The notes below the pieces were generated by a model. The model was not told where the DNA came from, did not search any database, and worked only from the letters and a program-made list of their open reading frames with translations. This document shows, piece after piece, positions 6,556-14,121 of a DNA stretch of 19,171 nt; within the stretch, counting starts at the first letter, position 1; every line of letters begins with the position of its first letter. Both the position numbers and the translations under genes were made by a program. The DNA comes from CAZPUI01 sp964415525 (lineage in GTDB: Bacteria; Acidobacteriota; Holophagae; Holophagales; Holophagaceae): the NCBI GenBank assembly GCA_964415525.1, contig CAYQAS010000083.1:1-19171 (forward strand), read 5' to 3'.

Positions 6556-7884
6556 CTAAAGCCCTTCGACCAGCGTCCTGAAACGAGGGGTCTCGTGGAG
6601 CGACTGGAGGTCGCCGTCGTTGAGGATCCAGTCCTTTTCCGTAAGTCCTGCGGCGACGGCTTGCTCGAGGCAGTCGAGGGCATCATCTGGATCCCCCGCG
6701 AGGGCGTGGATGCAGGCTAGGTTGTAGAGCAGCATGCCGTCCTCGGGATCCAGGCTGCGGGCCTTGCGCGCCCATTCCAGTCCCTTCTCCCGTTGCCCAA
6801 GGCCCACCAAGGCGTTGGCACCCATATACCAAGCCCGGGCGTCGGACGGATCCAGCGCGAGGCGGGCTTCCACCCGCTCGAGGCCGCGCTGGCGGCAGGC
6901 GTCCGCTTCGTCGTGGATGCCGAGGGCGGTGTAGGCCTGGGTGACGATGAGCGGGGCCTGGTAGTCCTCAGGGCGCAAGGCCGCCGCCCATTCGAAGTAC
7001 TGGATGGCCTCCATGGGGCGCCCGGAGGCAAAGCAATGGCGGGCATAGAAGTAGTAGGCCTCAAAGAGGTCAGGATCCCGCTGGAGGGCTGCCTCGAAGG
7101 CCGCATCCGCCGCGGCGGATTCTCCCGCCGCCGCCAGGGCGACGCCCCGGCTCACATGGGCTTCAGCGAGGCTCTCGTCGAGTTCCAGGGCCTTCTGGCT
7201 CGCCCGTTCCGCCTCCTCGCAGTGCACGATGCGCCGTTCCACATAGACATAGAGGAAGGCGGAGCAGAGGGCGAGTCCGGCCCAGGCCAGGGCACATCGC
7301 GGGTCATGAACCAAGGCGGTCTGGAAGTGGATCTGGGCCTCCAACATCCCCTTCCGGCTGAACTTGTAATAGGCCTGCCGTCCCTTGAGGAAGGCGTCGA
7401 AAGCCTCCACATGCATGGTGTGGCAGGGGATGTGCAGGTCCGATAGATGGAGGATCGGCGCGAGTTCCGTGGCGAGCGTCTGGAGCAGGCCGCAGAAATC
7501 GGCGCGATCCATGGGCATCTCGCGGCGCCAGACCACTTGATCGGTGCTGGTTTCCACCAGCTCGGCCCCCAGCAGATGTCGACCGTTTTCCTCCCGAAGG
7601 GTTCCATGGAGGAGGTGGTCGGCCCCGAGTCGGAGCCCCAGTTCCGTAATGCTCAGGCCACTATCGGCAAACGGGAACGTGGAGGTGCGGGAGAGCACCC
7701 GCAGGCCCTCCGCGCGGTTCAGGGCATGGAGAAGTTCTTCTGCCAACCCTTCGCACAGATGGGACTCCCCGTGCTCCGGGGTGAGGTCCCGGAAGGGGAG
7801 TACGGCAAGGCACGGCAGGTTCCCGTGAGCGGCCTTGGGAACGGTCGTCTTGGTGCGGTGGAGGGAGGTTGAAGGGTGGGACAT
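6556..7884 (-). CDS. TolB-like domain and TPR repeat protein
   Basis: The protein has 442 residues. Residues about 22-150 match the TolB-like N-terminal module often found in bacterial TPR regulators: LAVLPFRDL, then GLAEELLHALNRAEGLRVLSR, GLRLGADHLLHGTLR and a VVWRREMPM end. From about residue 160 to the end come tetratricopeptide repeats (for example CALAWAGLALCSA, SLAEAHVSRGVALAAAG, DLFEAYYFYARHCFASG, AVGLGQRE-type helices), closing with the TPR end-of-group motif (ALDCLEQAVAAGLTEKDW to PRFRTLVEGL). In many relatives this architecture carries an N-terminal winged helix, a kinase or an adenylate cyclase; here none is present, and no signal peptide or membrane segment is seen. It is probably a cytosolic protein-protein interaction scaffold. 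The ATG at 7884 has GGAGG with a 5-bp spacer. It is divergent from the SNF2 ATPase gene. Confidence 0.88.
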   Translation of the reverse strand: MSHPSTSLHRTKTTVPKAAHGNLPCLAVLPFRDLTPEHGESHLCEGLAEELLHALNRAEGLRVLSRTSTFPFADSGLSITELGLRLGADHLLHGTLREENGRHLLGAELVETSTDQVVWRREMPMDRADFCGLLQTLATELAPILHLSDLHIPCHTMHVEAFDAFLKGRQAYYKFSRKGMLEAQIHFQTALVHDPRCALAWAGLALCSAFLYVYVERRIVHCEEAERASQKALELDESLAEAHVSRGVALAAAGESAAADAAFEAALQRDPDLFEAYYFYARHCFASGRPMEAIQYFEWAAALRPEDYQAPLIVTQAYTALGIHDEADACRQRGLERVEARLALDPSDARAWYMGANALVGLGQREKGLEWARKARSLDPEDGMLLYNLACIHALAGDPDDALDCLEQAVAAGLTEKDWILNDGDLQSLHETPRFRTLVEGL

Positions 7885-8209
7885 GGGACCTCCACTGGGA
7901 TTCCGTCAAGTTCGGCCGATCGAGCCACTCCCACAAGGGCGTACTGCACCCAGGGAGCACACTCGTACATACGATCGGATGCCGGAAGCGGTGTACGCGC
8001 TTCCAACGTGGGAGCCCGCGAATTTTAATCCCCCACGGAGGGGAGCCGCGGGTCAGGTGGTCCATTCATGCCGGGTCCGAGTGCGGTGGGTCGGCAACAA
8101 TGTCCTTCTTCGATAAAACGTAATGCTGGTAAGGCTTTCGCCTTGTCAAGAGGACACTTGCAGCCAATCCGTGCGTGCCCGCGAGTCCCCCTCACGGTAG
8201 TCTGGTCGG
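7885..8209. promoter_or_regulatory. Divergent intergenic region between TPR and SNF2 genes
   Basis: This 325-bp region holds no gene I can support and should carry promoters for both flanking genes. Several dyads are visible: GGAAGCG (7984-7990) and CGCTTCC (7998-8004) with a 7-nt loop, CGTA-CA-TACG at 7964-7973, and CCGATCG/CGATCGG at 7916-7922 and 7972-7978. On the minus strand a consensus TTGACA lies at 8149-8144, but the matching -10 (around 8126-8120) is poor, so a promoter for the TPR gene there is only a candidate. A small hairpin AAGGC/GCCTT at 8131-8144 would give a GAAA tetraloop in a minus-strand RNA. The SNF2 start has no clear Shine-Dalgarno. Confidence 0.4.
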
Positions 8210-11200
8210 ATGTCTGCGCACTGGGGTCCAGAACCCGACCTTGAAAACCTGACACCGCTCTCTCAGGCCATCCTGTTGGCCCTGGGAGCCATCGGACAAC
8301 CCGCGGCGCGGGGCCACGTGGCCCAAACCCTCGTCAAATCGAAGGTGGCCCCTCAGGCCGAACCTTGGATCCGGCAGCCTGCAGACATGAACTCTCTTCT
8401 GGAAAATTTGCAGAGGGACGGACTGGCGGTGGAGACCCGAGGCTACTGGACGTTGGCGCCCAGGGTTCGTGAGCGGGTCTGTCGGGATGCCTTCCAGCGA
8501 GGCGTCCTCAAGTCCCTCGCCACCGCCGGGCAGGCGGGGCACGGTACCGGGCAGGTCCTGCTGGATCCGCTGCAGCGGGATCTGGTGGCTTTCCGCCTCG
8601 CCTTCTTCGAGAACCGCACCGAGGACTGGATGGGGCTGCAGGACCGCATGCGCGCCTCACACGCCGCGGCACTGGGCATGCGGGATCCCCTGGCGCTTAT
8701 CGCGGCGGAGCCCTTCGAAGCGGAGTGGTTCGAGTCCCTGCCGCCCGCGTTGCAGAGCCACGCCGCCTGGGCGCTGTTGCACGACAGCGTGCTCCACGAT
8801 CATCGCCACGAGGCCTTCCGAGCCTGGATGGACGGCCGCAGTCGCACCAAGCCCAGCCCCCTCGCTCCCATGCTCGAGTTCCTCCTGTTGGAAGGGCGTT
8901 TGGAGGAAGCGCGCACCTTGTTGGGCCGCCTCAAGGCAGAGCAGCGGACGCTTACACCCATCCTCCTGCTGGAGGCGGCGTTGGAGCTGGCTTCCGGTCA
9001 GGCCATCGAGGCCGCGGCGCGTTTCGAGGCCGTCCTGACACAGTTGGCGGGGAAGGGTGTCAAGCGCAAGACCGTGCACCTCCCAGGCTTGATGGACCTC
9101 TTCTGTATCCTCGCCTTTCTCGGGCGGCAGGATGAGGTGGGCCTCAAGGCCGCTTCCGATCGCCTGGACCTGCTCGGTCGCCGCGGGGCGATGGATCCGC
9201 TGCGGGCGCTGCATGGACCGCTCACCCGCTTGGTGCTGTTGCGCCGCGGGGAACCGGCCCGTGCGGAGTCTCTGCCGGAGCGGGCACCGGCGCTGTTGCG
9301 CTTCACGGGGCTGCTGGTGGATTACCTCGCGGAGACACGTCTTTCGACAACTGCTGTCCAGGATGTTGCCACCCGCATGGATGGCCTGCCCATGGGCCTC
9401 TTCGTTCGTGAACTCCAGGAGCTGGGACGCCGCGTGGGTGGTGCCATGGCCTCCGGACATTTTCCATTCCTGGATGTAGTGAGCCACAGTGAAGGCTGGG
9501 AGAAGGCCCTGGAATCCCTCAAGGGGCTGGGCCGCACCCGCAGCGATGAACGCGCAGGCCGTCTGGCCTGGTGGATCTACCGCGATCCCGAGAGTCGGGC
9601 CCCCTACGTGATCGAGCCCCGGGAGCAGCGTCAGGATGCCCGCGGGCAGTGGACGCGCGGCAAGGCCATCAGCCTCAAGCGGCTGAAGGAGGAATCCAAA
9701 CTCTTCGACTTCCTCGTGAACGCAGACCAGTCGCTATTGGCCTGCATCCGGGAAGGCTGGCGCGGATTCGAACTGGATTTCGAGGCGGCCCTGAAGGGGC
9801 TGGTGGGCCATCCCGTCGTCTTCTGGAGCGAGGGCGAAGTGGACGAGGCACGCCATGTCGACGTGGTGGAGGGGCAGCCGGAGCTGGTGATCCGCCGGGA
9901 TGGCGATCGTCTGGAACTGCGCCTTGTGCCCACCTTGGACGAGCAGGAAGTCCAGGTGCGGGTGGAGGGGCCGCGCCGGGTGGCCATCCTCGCCATCAAC
10001 GGTCAGCACCGGAAGCTGGCGGAAGTGGTGGGACAGGGACTGTCGGTTCCTGCTAAGGCCGAGGCTCAGGTGCTCGAGGCCCTTGGGGCCGTGGCACCCA
10101 TGGTGGCGGTGCGTTCGGACGTGATCCTGGGCAAGGACGCCGCAAAGAAGGCAGGCATGGAACGGATCGCAGGCGATCCCCTGCTTCACCTCCTGCTCAT
10201 GCCCTTCCATCAGGGCCTCAAGGCGCAGTTGCGCGTTCAGCCCATGCTGGATGGAGGCTACGCACCCCCGGGAGAGGGCGGCGCCAGCCTGCTGCTGGAA
10301 CGTCGAGGGCGCAAGGTGCTGGTGGAGCGGGATCTGCGGGCCGAGGCCGAGGCCGCGGCGGCTTTACGGAAGGCGCTGCCCTCGCTGCCCCTGGATGAGG
10401 GCGCGATGGAGTGGGCCATTGACGATCCCGAGCGCTGCATGAACCTCATGCTCGAACTCGAGGCCGTTGGCGACCAAGTCAAGCTCCAGTGGCCCGAGGG
10501 CGGGCGCCTCAACCCGCCCCGCACCATCGGCGCCAACGCCATGCGCCTCACCGTGAAGCGCAGCGGCAACTGGTTCGATGTGGATGGTCAGGTGACATTG
10601 GACGACGGCCAGGTGCTGCAGCTCCAAGACCTGTTGGATGTCTCGCGGGAAAGCCGCTTCATCCAGTTGGGCGAGGGGCGCGTGGTGGCGTTGGCGGATA
10701 CGTTCCGCCGTCGCCTGGAGGATCTCCGAGCCCTTGGTGAGGCCAAGGGGAAGGGCCTGCGCCTGAGCGGCCTCTCGGCCCTGGCCCTGAACGATCTGGG
10801 GGATGAACTGGGTGCCTTCAAGGCGGATGCCGCCTGGCTGGCTCAGGCGGCGAAGCTAAAGGAGGCCATGAGCCTCGATCCCGACGTGCCCGCGTCCTTC
10901 AAGGCCGACCTCCGCAGCTATCAGCGGGACGGCTACCGCTGGATGATGCGCCTCGCCTCGGCGGGCCTCGGGGCTTGTCTTGCGGACGACATGGGCCTGG
11001 GCAAGACCGTGCAGACCCTTGCGGTGCTGCGGGCGCGGGCGGAACTGGGGCCGACGTTGGTGCTGGCGCCCACCAGCGTCTGTGCCAACTGGATTCACGA
11101 GGCGGAAGTCTTCGCCCCGGATCTGCGCGTGCAGCGCTTCGGCGACGGCGATCGGAGTACGCAGCTGGACGGGCTAGGGCCCTTCGATGTGCTCGTATGC

Positions 11201-12268
11201 AGCTACGGCCTGCTCCAGCTGGAGGCTGAACGTCTCCAGAAGATCGAGTGGGGCACGGCGGTGCTCGACGAGGGCCAGGCCATCAAGAACGCCTTCACGA
11301 AGCGCAGTCAGGCGGTGATGGAGCTGAAGGCGGGCTTCCGCCTGCTGCTGTCCGGCACGCCTGTGGAGAACCATTTAGGCGAACTCTGGAACCTCTTCCA
11401 GTTCGTGAATCCCGGCCTCCTGGGCACCCTGGAACGTTTCCGCACCCGGTTCCAGGAACCCATCGAACGGGGCGAGGATCCCGAAGTGGGTGCCCGCCTC
11501 CGCCGCATCGTCGGGCCCTTCCTGCTGCGCCGCACCAAGGGCGAAGTGCTCGGAGAACTGCCGCCCCGCACGGAAATCACGCTCGAGCTGGATCCCACGC
11601 CGGAGGAAGCCTCCTTCCTGGAGGCCCTGCGCCGCCAGAGCCTCATGGACCTCGAAACCCAGCAACGCGCCGCCTTCCAGGTGCTCGCGGCGATCTCCCG
11701 TCTGCGCCGCGCCTGCTGCAATCCGCGACTGGTGCAGCCGGATGTGGACTTGCCCTCCAGCAAACTGGAAGCCTTCCTGGAGCTGGTGGACGAACTGCGG
11801 GAGAACGGCCATCGCGCCCTGGTGTTCAGTCAGTTTGTGGATCACCTCGGACTTCTGCGCGAGGCCCTGGACGCCCGTGGCGTGACCTACCAGTACCTCG
11901 ATGGCAGCACGCCCGCCCGCAAGCGCACGGCGGCGGTGAAGGCCTTCCAGGCGGGCGAGGGCGAGCTGTTCCTCATCAGCCTCAAGGCGGGCGGCACGGG
12001 TCTGAACCTCACGGCGGCGGACTACGTGATCCACATGGATCCGTGGTGGAACCCTGCGGTGGAGGACCAGGCCAGCGATCGCGCCCACCGCATGGGGCAG
12101 ACCCGGCCCGTGACGGTCTACCGGCTCGTCATCAAGGGCAGCATCGAGCAGAAGATCCTCGCCCTGCACGCCCACAAGCGGCAGCTCGCGGATGATCTCC
12201 TCGCCGAAGGCGCCGCTGCCGCCCAGATGGATACGGACGCTCTGCTGGCACTGCTCCGGGAAGGCTGA
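8210..12268 (+). CDS. SNF2-family DNA translocase/ATPase with long N-terminal extension
   Basis: The protein has 1352 residues. The C-terminal part (from about residue 900) is a complete SNF2 motor: Walker A DDMGLGKT (926-933), motif Ia LVLAPTSVCANW, Walker B DEGQ (1020-1023), SGTPVENHLGELWNLF, FLLRRTK, then the second RecA lobe with FSQFVDHL, YLDGST, LISLKAGGTGLNL, DPWWNPAVEDQASDRAHRMGQ. It hydrolyses ATP to move along double-stranded DNA and displace or remodel bound proteins. Residues about 20-95 could be a winged helix; about 130-430 is helical and Leu/Ala-rich; about 560-880 is a mixed beta region with LEFD-like and VALADTFRRRL segments that fits the SNF2-associated domain of bacterial family members. 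No zinc SWIM motif is seen. It is not RapA (no RNA polymerase-binding order) and stands alone, with no methylase or nuclease next to it. The start at 8210 lacks a clear Shine-Dalgarno, so it could begin slightly elsewhere. Confidence 0.93.
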   Translation: MSAHWGPEPDLENLTPLSQAILLALGAIGQPAARGHVAQTLVKSKVAPQAEPWIRQPADMNSLLENLQRDGLAVETRGYWTLAPRVRERVCRDAFQRGVLKSLATAGQAGHGTGQVLLDPLQRDLVAFRLAFFENRTEDWMGLQDRMRASHAAALGMRDPLALIAAEPFEAEWFESLPPALQSHAAWALLHDSVLHDHRHEAFRAWMDGRSRTKPSPLAPMLEFLLLEGRLEEARTLLGRLKAEQRTLTPILLLEAALELASGQAIEAAARFEAVLTQLAGKGVKRKTVHLPGLMDLFCILAFLGRQDEVGLKAASDRLDLLGRRGAMDPLRALHGPLTRLVLLRRGEPARAESLPERAPALLRFTGLLVDYLAETRLSTTAVQDVATRMDGLPMGLFVRELQELGRRVGGAMASGHFPFLDVVSHSEGWEKALESLKGLGRTRSDERAGRLAWWIYRDPESRAPYVIEPREQRQDARGQWTRGKAISLKRLKEESKLFDFLVNADQSLLACIREGWRGFELDFEAALKGLVGHPVVFWSEGEVDEARHVDVVEGQPELVIRRDGDRLELRLVPTLDEQEVQVRVEGPRRVAILAINGQHRKLAEVVGQGLSVPAKAEAQVLEALGAVAPMVAVRSDVILGKDAAKKAGMERIAGDPLLHLLLMPFHQGLKAQLRVQPMLDGGYAPPGEGGASLLLERRGRKVLVERDLRAEAEAAAALRKALPSLPLDEGAMEWAIDDPERCMNLMLELEAVGDQVKLQWPEGGRLNPPRTIGANAMRLTVKRSGNWFDVDGQVTLDDGQVLQLQDLLDVSRESRFIQLGEGRVVALADTFRRRLEDLRALGEAKGKGLRLSGLSALALNDLGDELGAFKADAAWLAQAAKLKEAMSLDPDVPASFKADLRSYQRDGYRWMMRLASAGLGACLADDMGLGKTVQTLAVLRARAELGPTLVLAPTSVCANWIHEAEVFAPDLRVQRFGDGDRSTQLDGLGPFDVLVCSYGLLQLEAERLQKIEWGTAVLDEGQAIKNAFTKRSQAVMELKAGFRLLLSGTPVENHLGELWNLFQFVNPGLLGTLERFRTRFQEPIERGEDPEVGARLRRIVGPFLLRRTKGEVLGELPPRTEITLELDPTPEEASFLEALRRQSLMDLETQQRAAFQVLAAISRLRRACCNPRLVQPDVDLPSSKLEAFLELVDELRENGHRALVFSQFVDHLGLLREALDARGVTYQYLDGSTPARKRTAAVKAFQAGEGELFLISLKAGGTGLNLTAADYVIHMDPWWNPAVEDQASDRAHRMGQTRPVTVYRLVIKGSIEQKILALHAHKRQLADDLLAEGAAAAQMDTDALLALLREG

Positions 12269-12294
12269 TCGGAACGGACGAAACTGAAATCACT

Positions 12295-12351
12295 GAGGTC
12301 GCAGAGGGAAAGCGGAGGTCGCAGAGAATGGCTGGAATGCTCTGCGGCCTC
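12295..12351. repeat. GAGGTCGCAGAG repeat and long hairpin between convergent genes
   Basis: GAGGTCGCAGAG occurs twice, at 12295-12306 and 12315-12326, with a 20-bp period. The second copy pairs with CTCTGCGGCCTC at 12340-12351 (11 Watson-Crick pairs and one G-T wobble) around a 13-nt loop. It lies between the convergent SNF2 and DUF808 genes, so it could end or insulate transcription from both sides, although no T tract follows. The sequence resembles the short 'CGCAGAGG' intergenic repeats I recall from many environmental bacterial genomes; that link is from memory and not tested here. Confidence 0.6.
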
Positions 12352-12377
12352 CACAGATTCCTCGGTCGATGTGGTCT

Positions 12378-13277
12378 TTACCGTTTTGACAACCGCTGTC
12401 GGAGTTGCTGAATGAGCGTGACCACCCCCACCACGGCGGCTCCGGCCATCAGCCCGGTGGCTGCGCTGGCGAGGCTGCCGAGCATGGGGATGGGGAGATG
12501 TTCGATCCGCGCGGCGAGGCCGTGTGCCGCGCCGTGGAGGAGGATGCCGCCGCCCACCAGGAACATCGCGGCGGTGCCCGCGATGGAGAGGAACTTCATG
12601 AGCTTGGGGGTGGCGGTGAGGAGGAATCGGCCCAATCCCCGACGCAGGACGTCGCCCTTGCGCTGGAGCAGCGCACCGAGATCGTCCAGCTTCACGAGTC
12701 CCGCGACGAACCCGTAGACGCCGACGGTCATGAGAAGCGCGATGGCGACGACGACGCTGACGCGGGTTCCCAGGGCTGCCGTCTTCACCGTGCCCAGGGC
12801 GATGACGATGATCTCGGCGCTCAGGATGAAGTCCGTGCGGATGGCGCCTTGGATCTTTGCCTTTTCGTGCGCCACGAGGTCAACCTCGGGATCCGCCAGG
12901 GCCTGGATCGTCTCCACATGCTCCGCCCGGATCTCCCGCTTGTGGAGCCAGGCATGGACGAGCTTCTCGGCACCCTCGAAGCAGAGGTAGGCGCCGCCGA
13001 CCATGAGGAGCGGCGTTACCAGCCACGGCACGAAAATGCTCAGGGCCAGCGCGGAGGGCACGAGAATGGCCTTGTTGCGCAGGCTGCCTTTGGCCACCGC
13101 CCAGACCACCGGCAGCTCCCGTTCCGCACGCACGCCTGCCACCTGCTCGGCGTTCAAGGCGAGGTCGTCCCCCAGCACGCCGGCGGTCTTCTTGGCCGCG
13201 ACCTTGGTCAGGATTGCGACGTCGTCAAGTACAGAGGCAATGTCATCGATCAGCGCAAGAAGGCTGGTGCCGGCCAT
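12378..13277 (-). CDS. DUF808 family inner-membrane protein (YedI-like)
   Basis: The protein has 299 residues, the usual length of the YedI/DUF808 family. The N-terminus is typical (MAGTSLLALIDDIASVLDD, VAAKKTAGVLGDDLALNAEQ), and the conserved GAYLCFEGAEK and KIQGAIRTDFILSAEI segments are present. About five hydrophobic segments can be seen, near 70-100, 150-170, 173-195, 230-255 and 262-290. It lies in the cytoplasmic membrane; its function is not known in any species I can name. The start at 13277 has GGAG 6 bp upstream, formed by the last codons of the cyclase gene, which ends 3 bp before this start, so the two are co-transcribed and probably translationally coupled. Confidence 0.93.
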   Translation of the reverse strand: MAGTSLLALIDDIASVLDDVAILTKVAAKKTAGVLGDDLALNAEQVAGVRAERELPVVWAVAKGSLRNKAILVPSALALSIFVPWLVTPLLMVGGAYLCFEGAEKLVHAWLHKREIRAEHVETIQALADPEVDLVAHEKAKIQGAIRTDFILSAEIIVIALGTVKTAALGTRVSVVVAIALLMTVGVYGFVAGLVKLDDLGALLQRKGDVLRRGLGRFLLTATPKLMKFLSIAGTAAMFLVGGGILLHGAAHGLAARIEHLPIPMLGSLASAATGLMAGAAVVGVVTLIQQLRQRLSKR

Positions 13278-13280
13278 GGG

Positions 13281-14051
13281 CTACTCCACAATCGCCACGG
13301 CCCGTGTCCACCCTGCGCTGGCGCCGCGGATCTTTACGGGGAAGCAGCTGATGGTGAAGCCGGTCGCGGGCAGGGCTTCGAGGTTGTGCAGCTTCTCCAG
13401 ATGGCAGTAGCCGATCTCCCGACCGGCTTTGTGGCCTTCCCAAATGCGGCTGGCATCGCCGTCTTCGGCGAAGCGACGGGCCATGTGCTGGAAGGGCGCA
13501 TCCCAGCTCCAGGCATCCGTCCCGGTGATGCGCACGCCCTGCTCCAGCAGGTACAGCGTGGCCTCGCGACCCATGCCGACGCCTGCGGCGAGATAGTCCG
13601 GTTGGTCGTAGCGACTCCCTGCGCGTGTGTTCACGACGACAATATCCAGGGGCTGGAGTGTGTGGCCGATGCGCATCAGTTCCGCCTCCACTTCGGCGGC
13701 TGAGACGACATGCCCGTCCGGCAAGTGGCGGAAGTCCAGCTTCACGCCGGGCCGCATGCACCAGTCCAAGGGAATCTCATCGATGGTGAGGGCGCGCTGG
13801 CCGCCATCCTGTGTCGAGGCAAAGTGGTACGGGGCGTCCAGGTGGGTGCCGTTATGGGTTGTGAGCTCCACCTTCTCTACCGCCCACGCCTCGCCGTCCG
13901 GCAGATCCTCCGCCTTCAACCCCGGAAAGAAAGGCAACAGCTGGACGATGGATTGTTTGTGATCGAAATAGGTGATCTTCGGTCCGTGTGGCGGGGGATC
14001 GGAGACGACATCGTTCTCGATGGGCAGGCTGAGGTCGATGAAGGTGGGCAT
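13281..14051 (-). CDS. Cyclase-family metal-dependent hydrolase (kynurenine formamidase-like)
   Basis: The protein has 256 residues. It carries the family's metal site HNGTHLDAPYHF (H66, H70, D72, H76), the opening FIDLSLPIENDV, and later segments such as VVVNTRAGS and GTDAWSWDAPF. Proteins of this fold include kynurenine formamidase and isatin hydrolase and hydrolyse amides or lactams with Mn or Zn; the substrate cannot be assigned from the sequence, and no kynurenine-pathway gene is nearby. The ATG at 14051 is chosen because the conserved N-terminus begins there, but the sequence ahead of it has no good Shine-Dalgarno; longer reading frame upstream is not family-like and overlaps the divergent kinase gene. 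First gene of an operon with the DUF808 gene. Divergent from the kinase gene with about 70 bp between starts. Confidence 0.88.
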   Translation of the reverse strand: MPTFIDLSLPIENDVVSDPPPHGPKITYFDHKQSIVQLLPFFPGLKAEDLPDGEAWAVEKVELTTHNGTHLDAPYHFASTQDGGQRALTIDEIPLDWCMRPGVKLDFRHLPDGHVVSAAEVEAELMRIGHTLQPLDIVVVNTRAGSRYDQPDYLAAGVGMGREATLYLLEQGVRITGTDAWSWDAPFQHMARRFAEDGDASRIWEGHKAGREIGYCHLEKLHNLEALPATGFTISCFPVKIRGASAGWTRAVAIVE

Positions 14052-14121
14052 GGTGTCAGGGTAACCCGGGCAGGGTTCAGGATGCCTTGGCGGTCGGCCG
14101 ATGGGGGGAGTGGTGCTAGCC

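Noticed and set aside
8143..8171. Plus-strand TTGTCA as a -35 for the SNF2 gene.
   Set aside because: At a 17-bp spacer the -10 would be AATCCG, which is too far from consensus to claim a promoter.
12405..13703. Plus-strand frame of 432 codons over the DUF808 and cyclase genes.
   Set aside because: It spans two well-supported minus-strand genes and has no recognisable domain.
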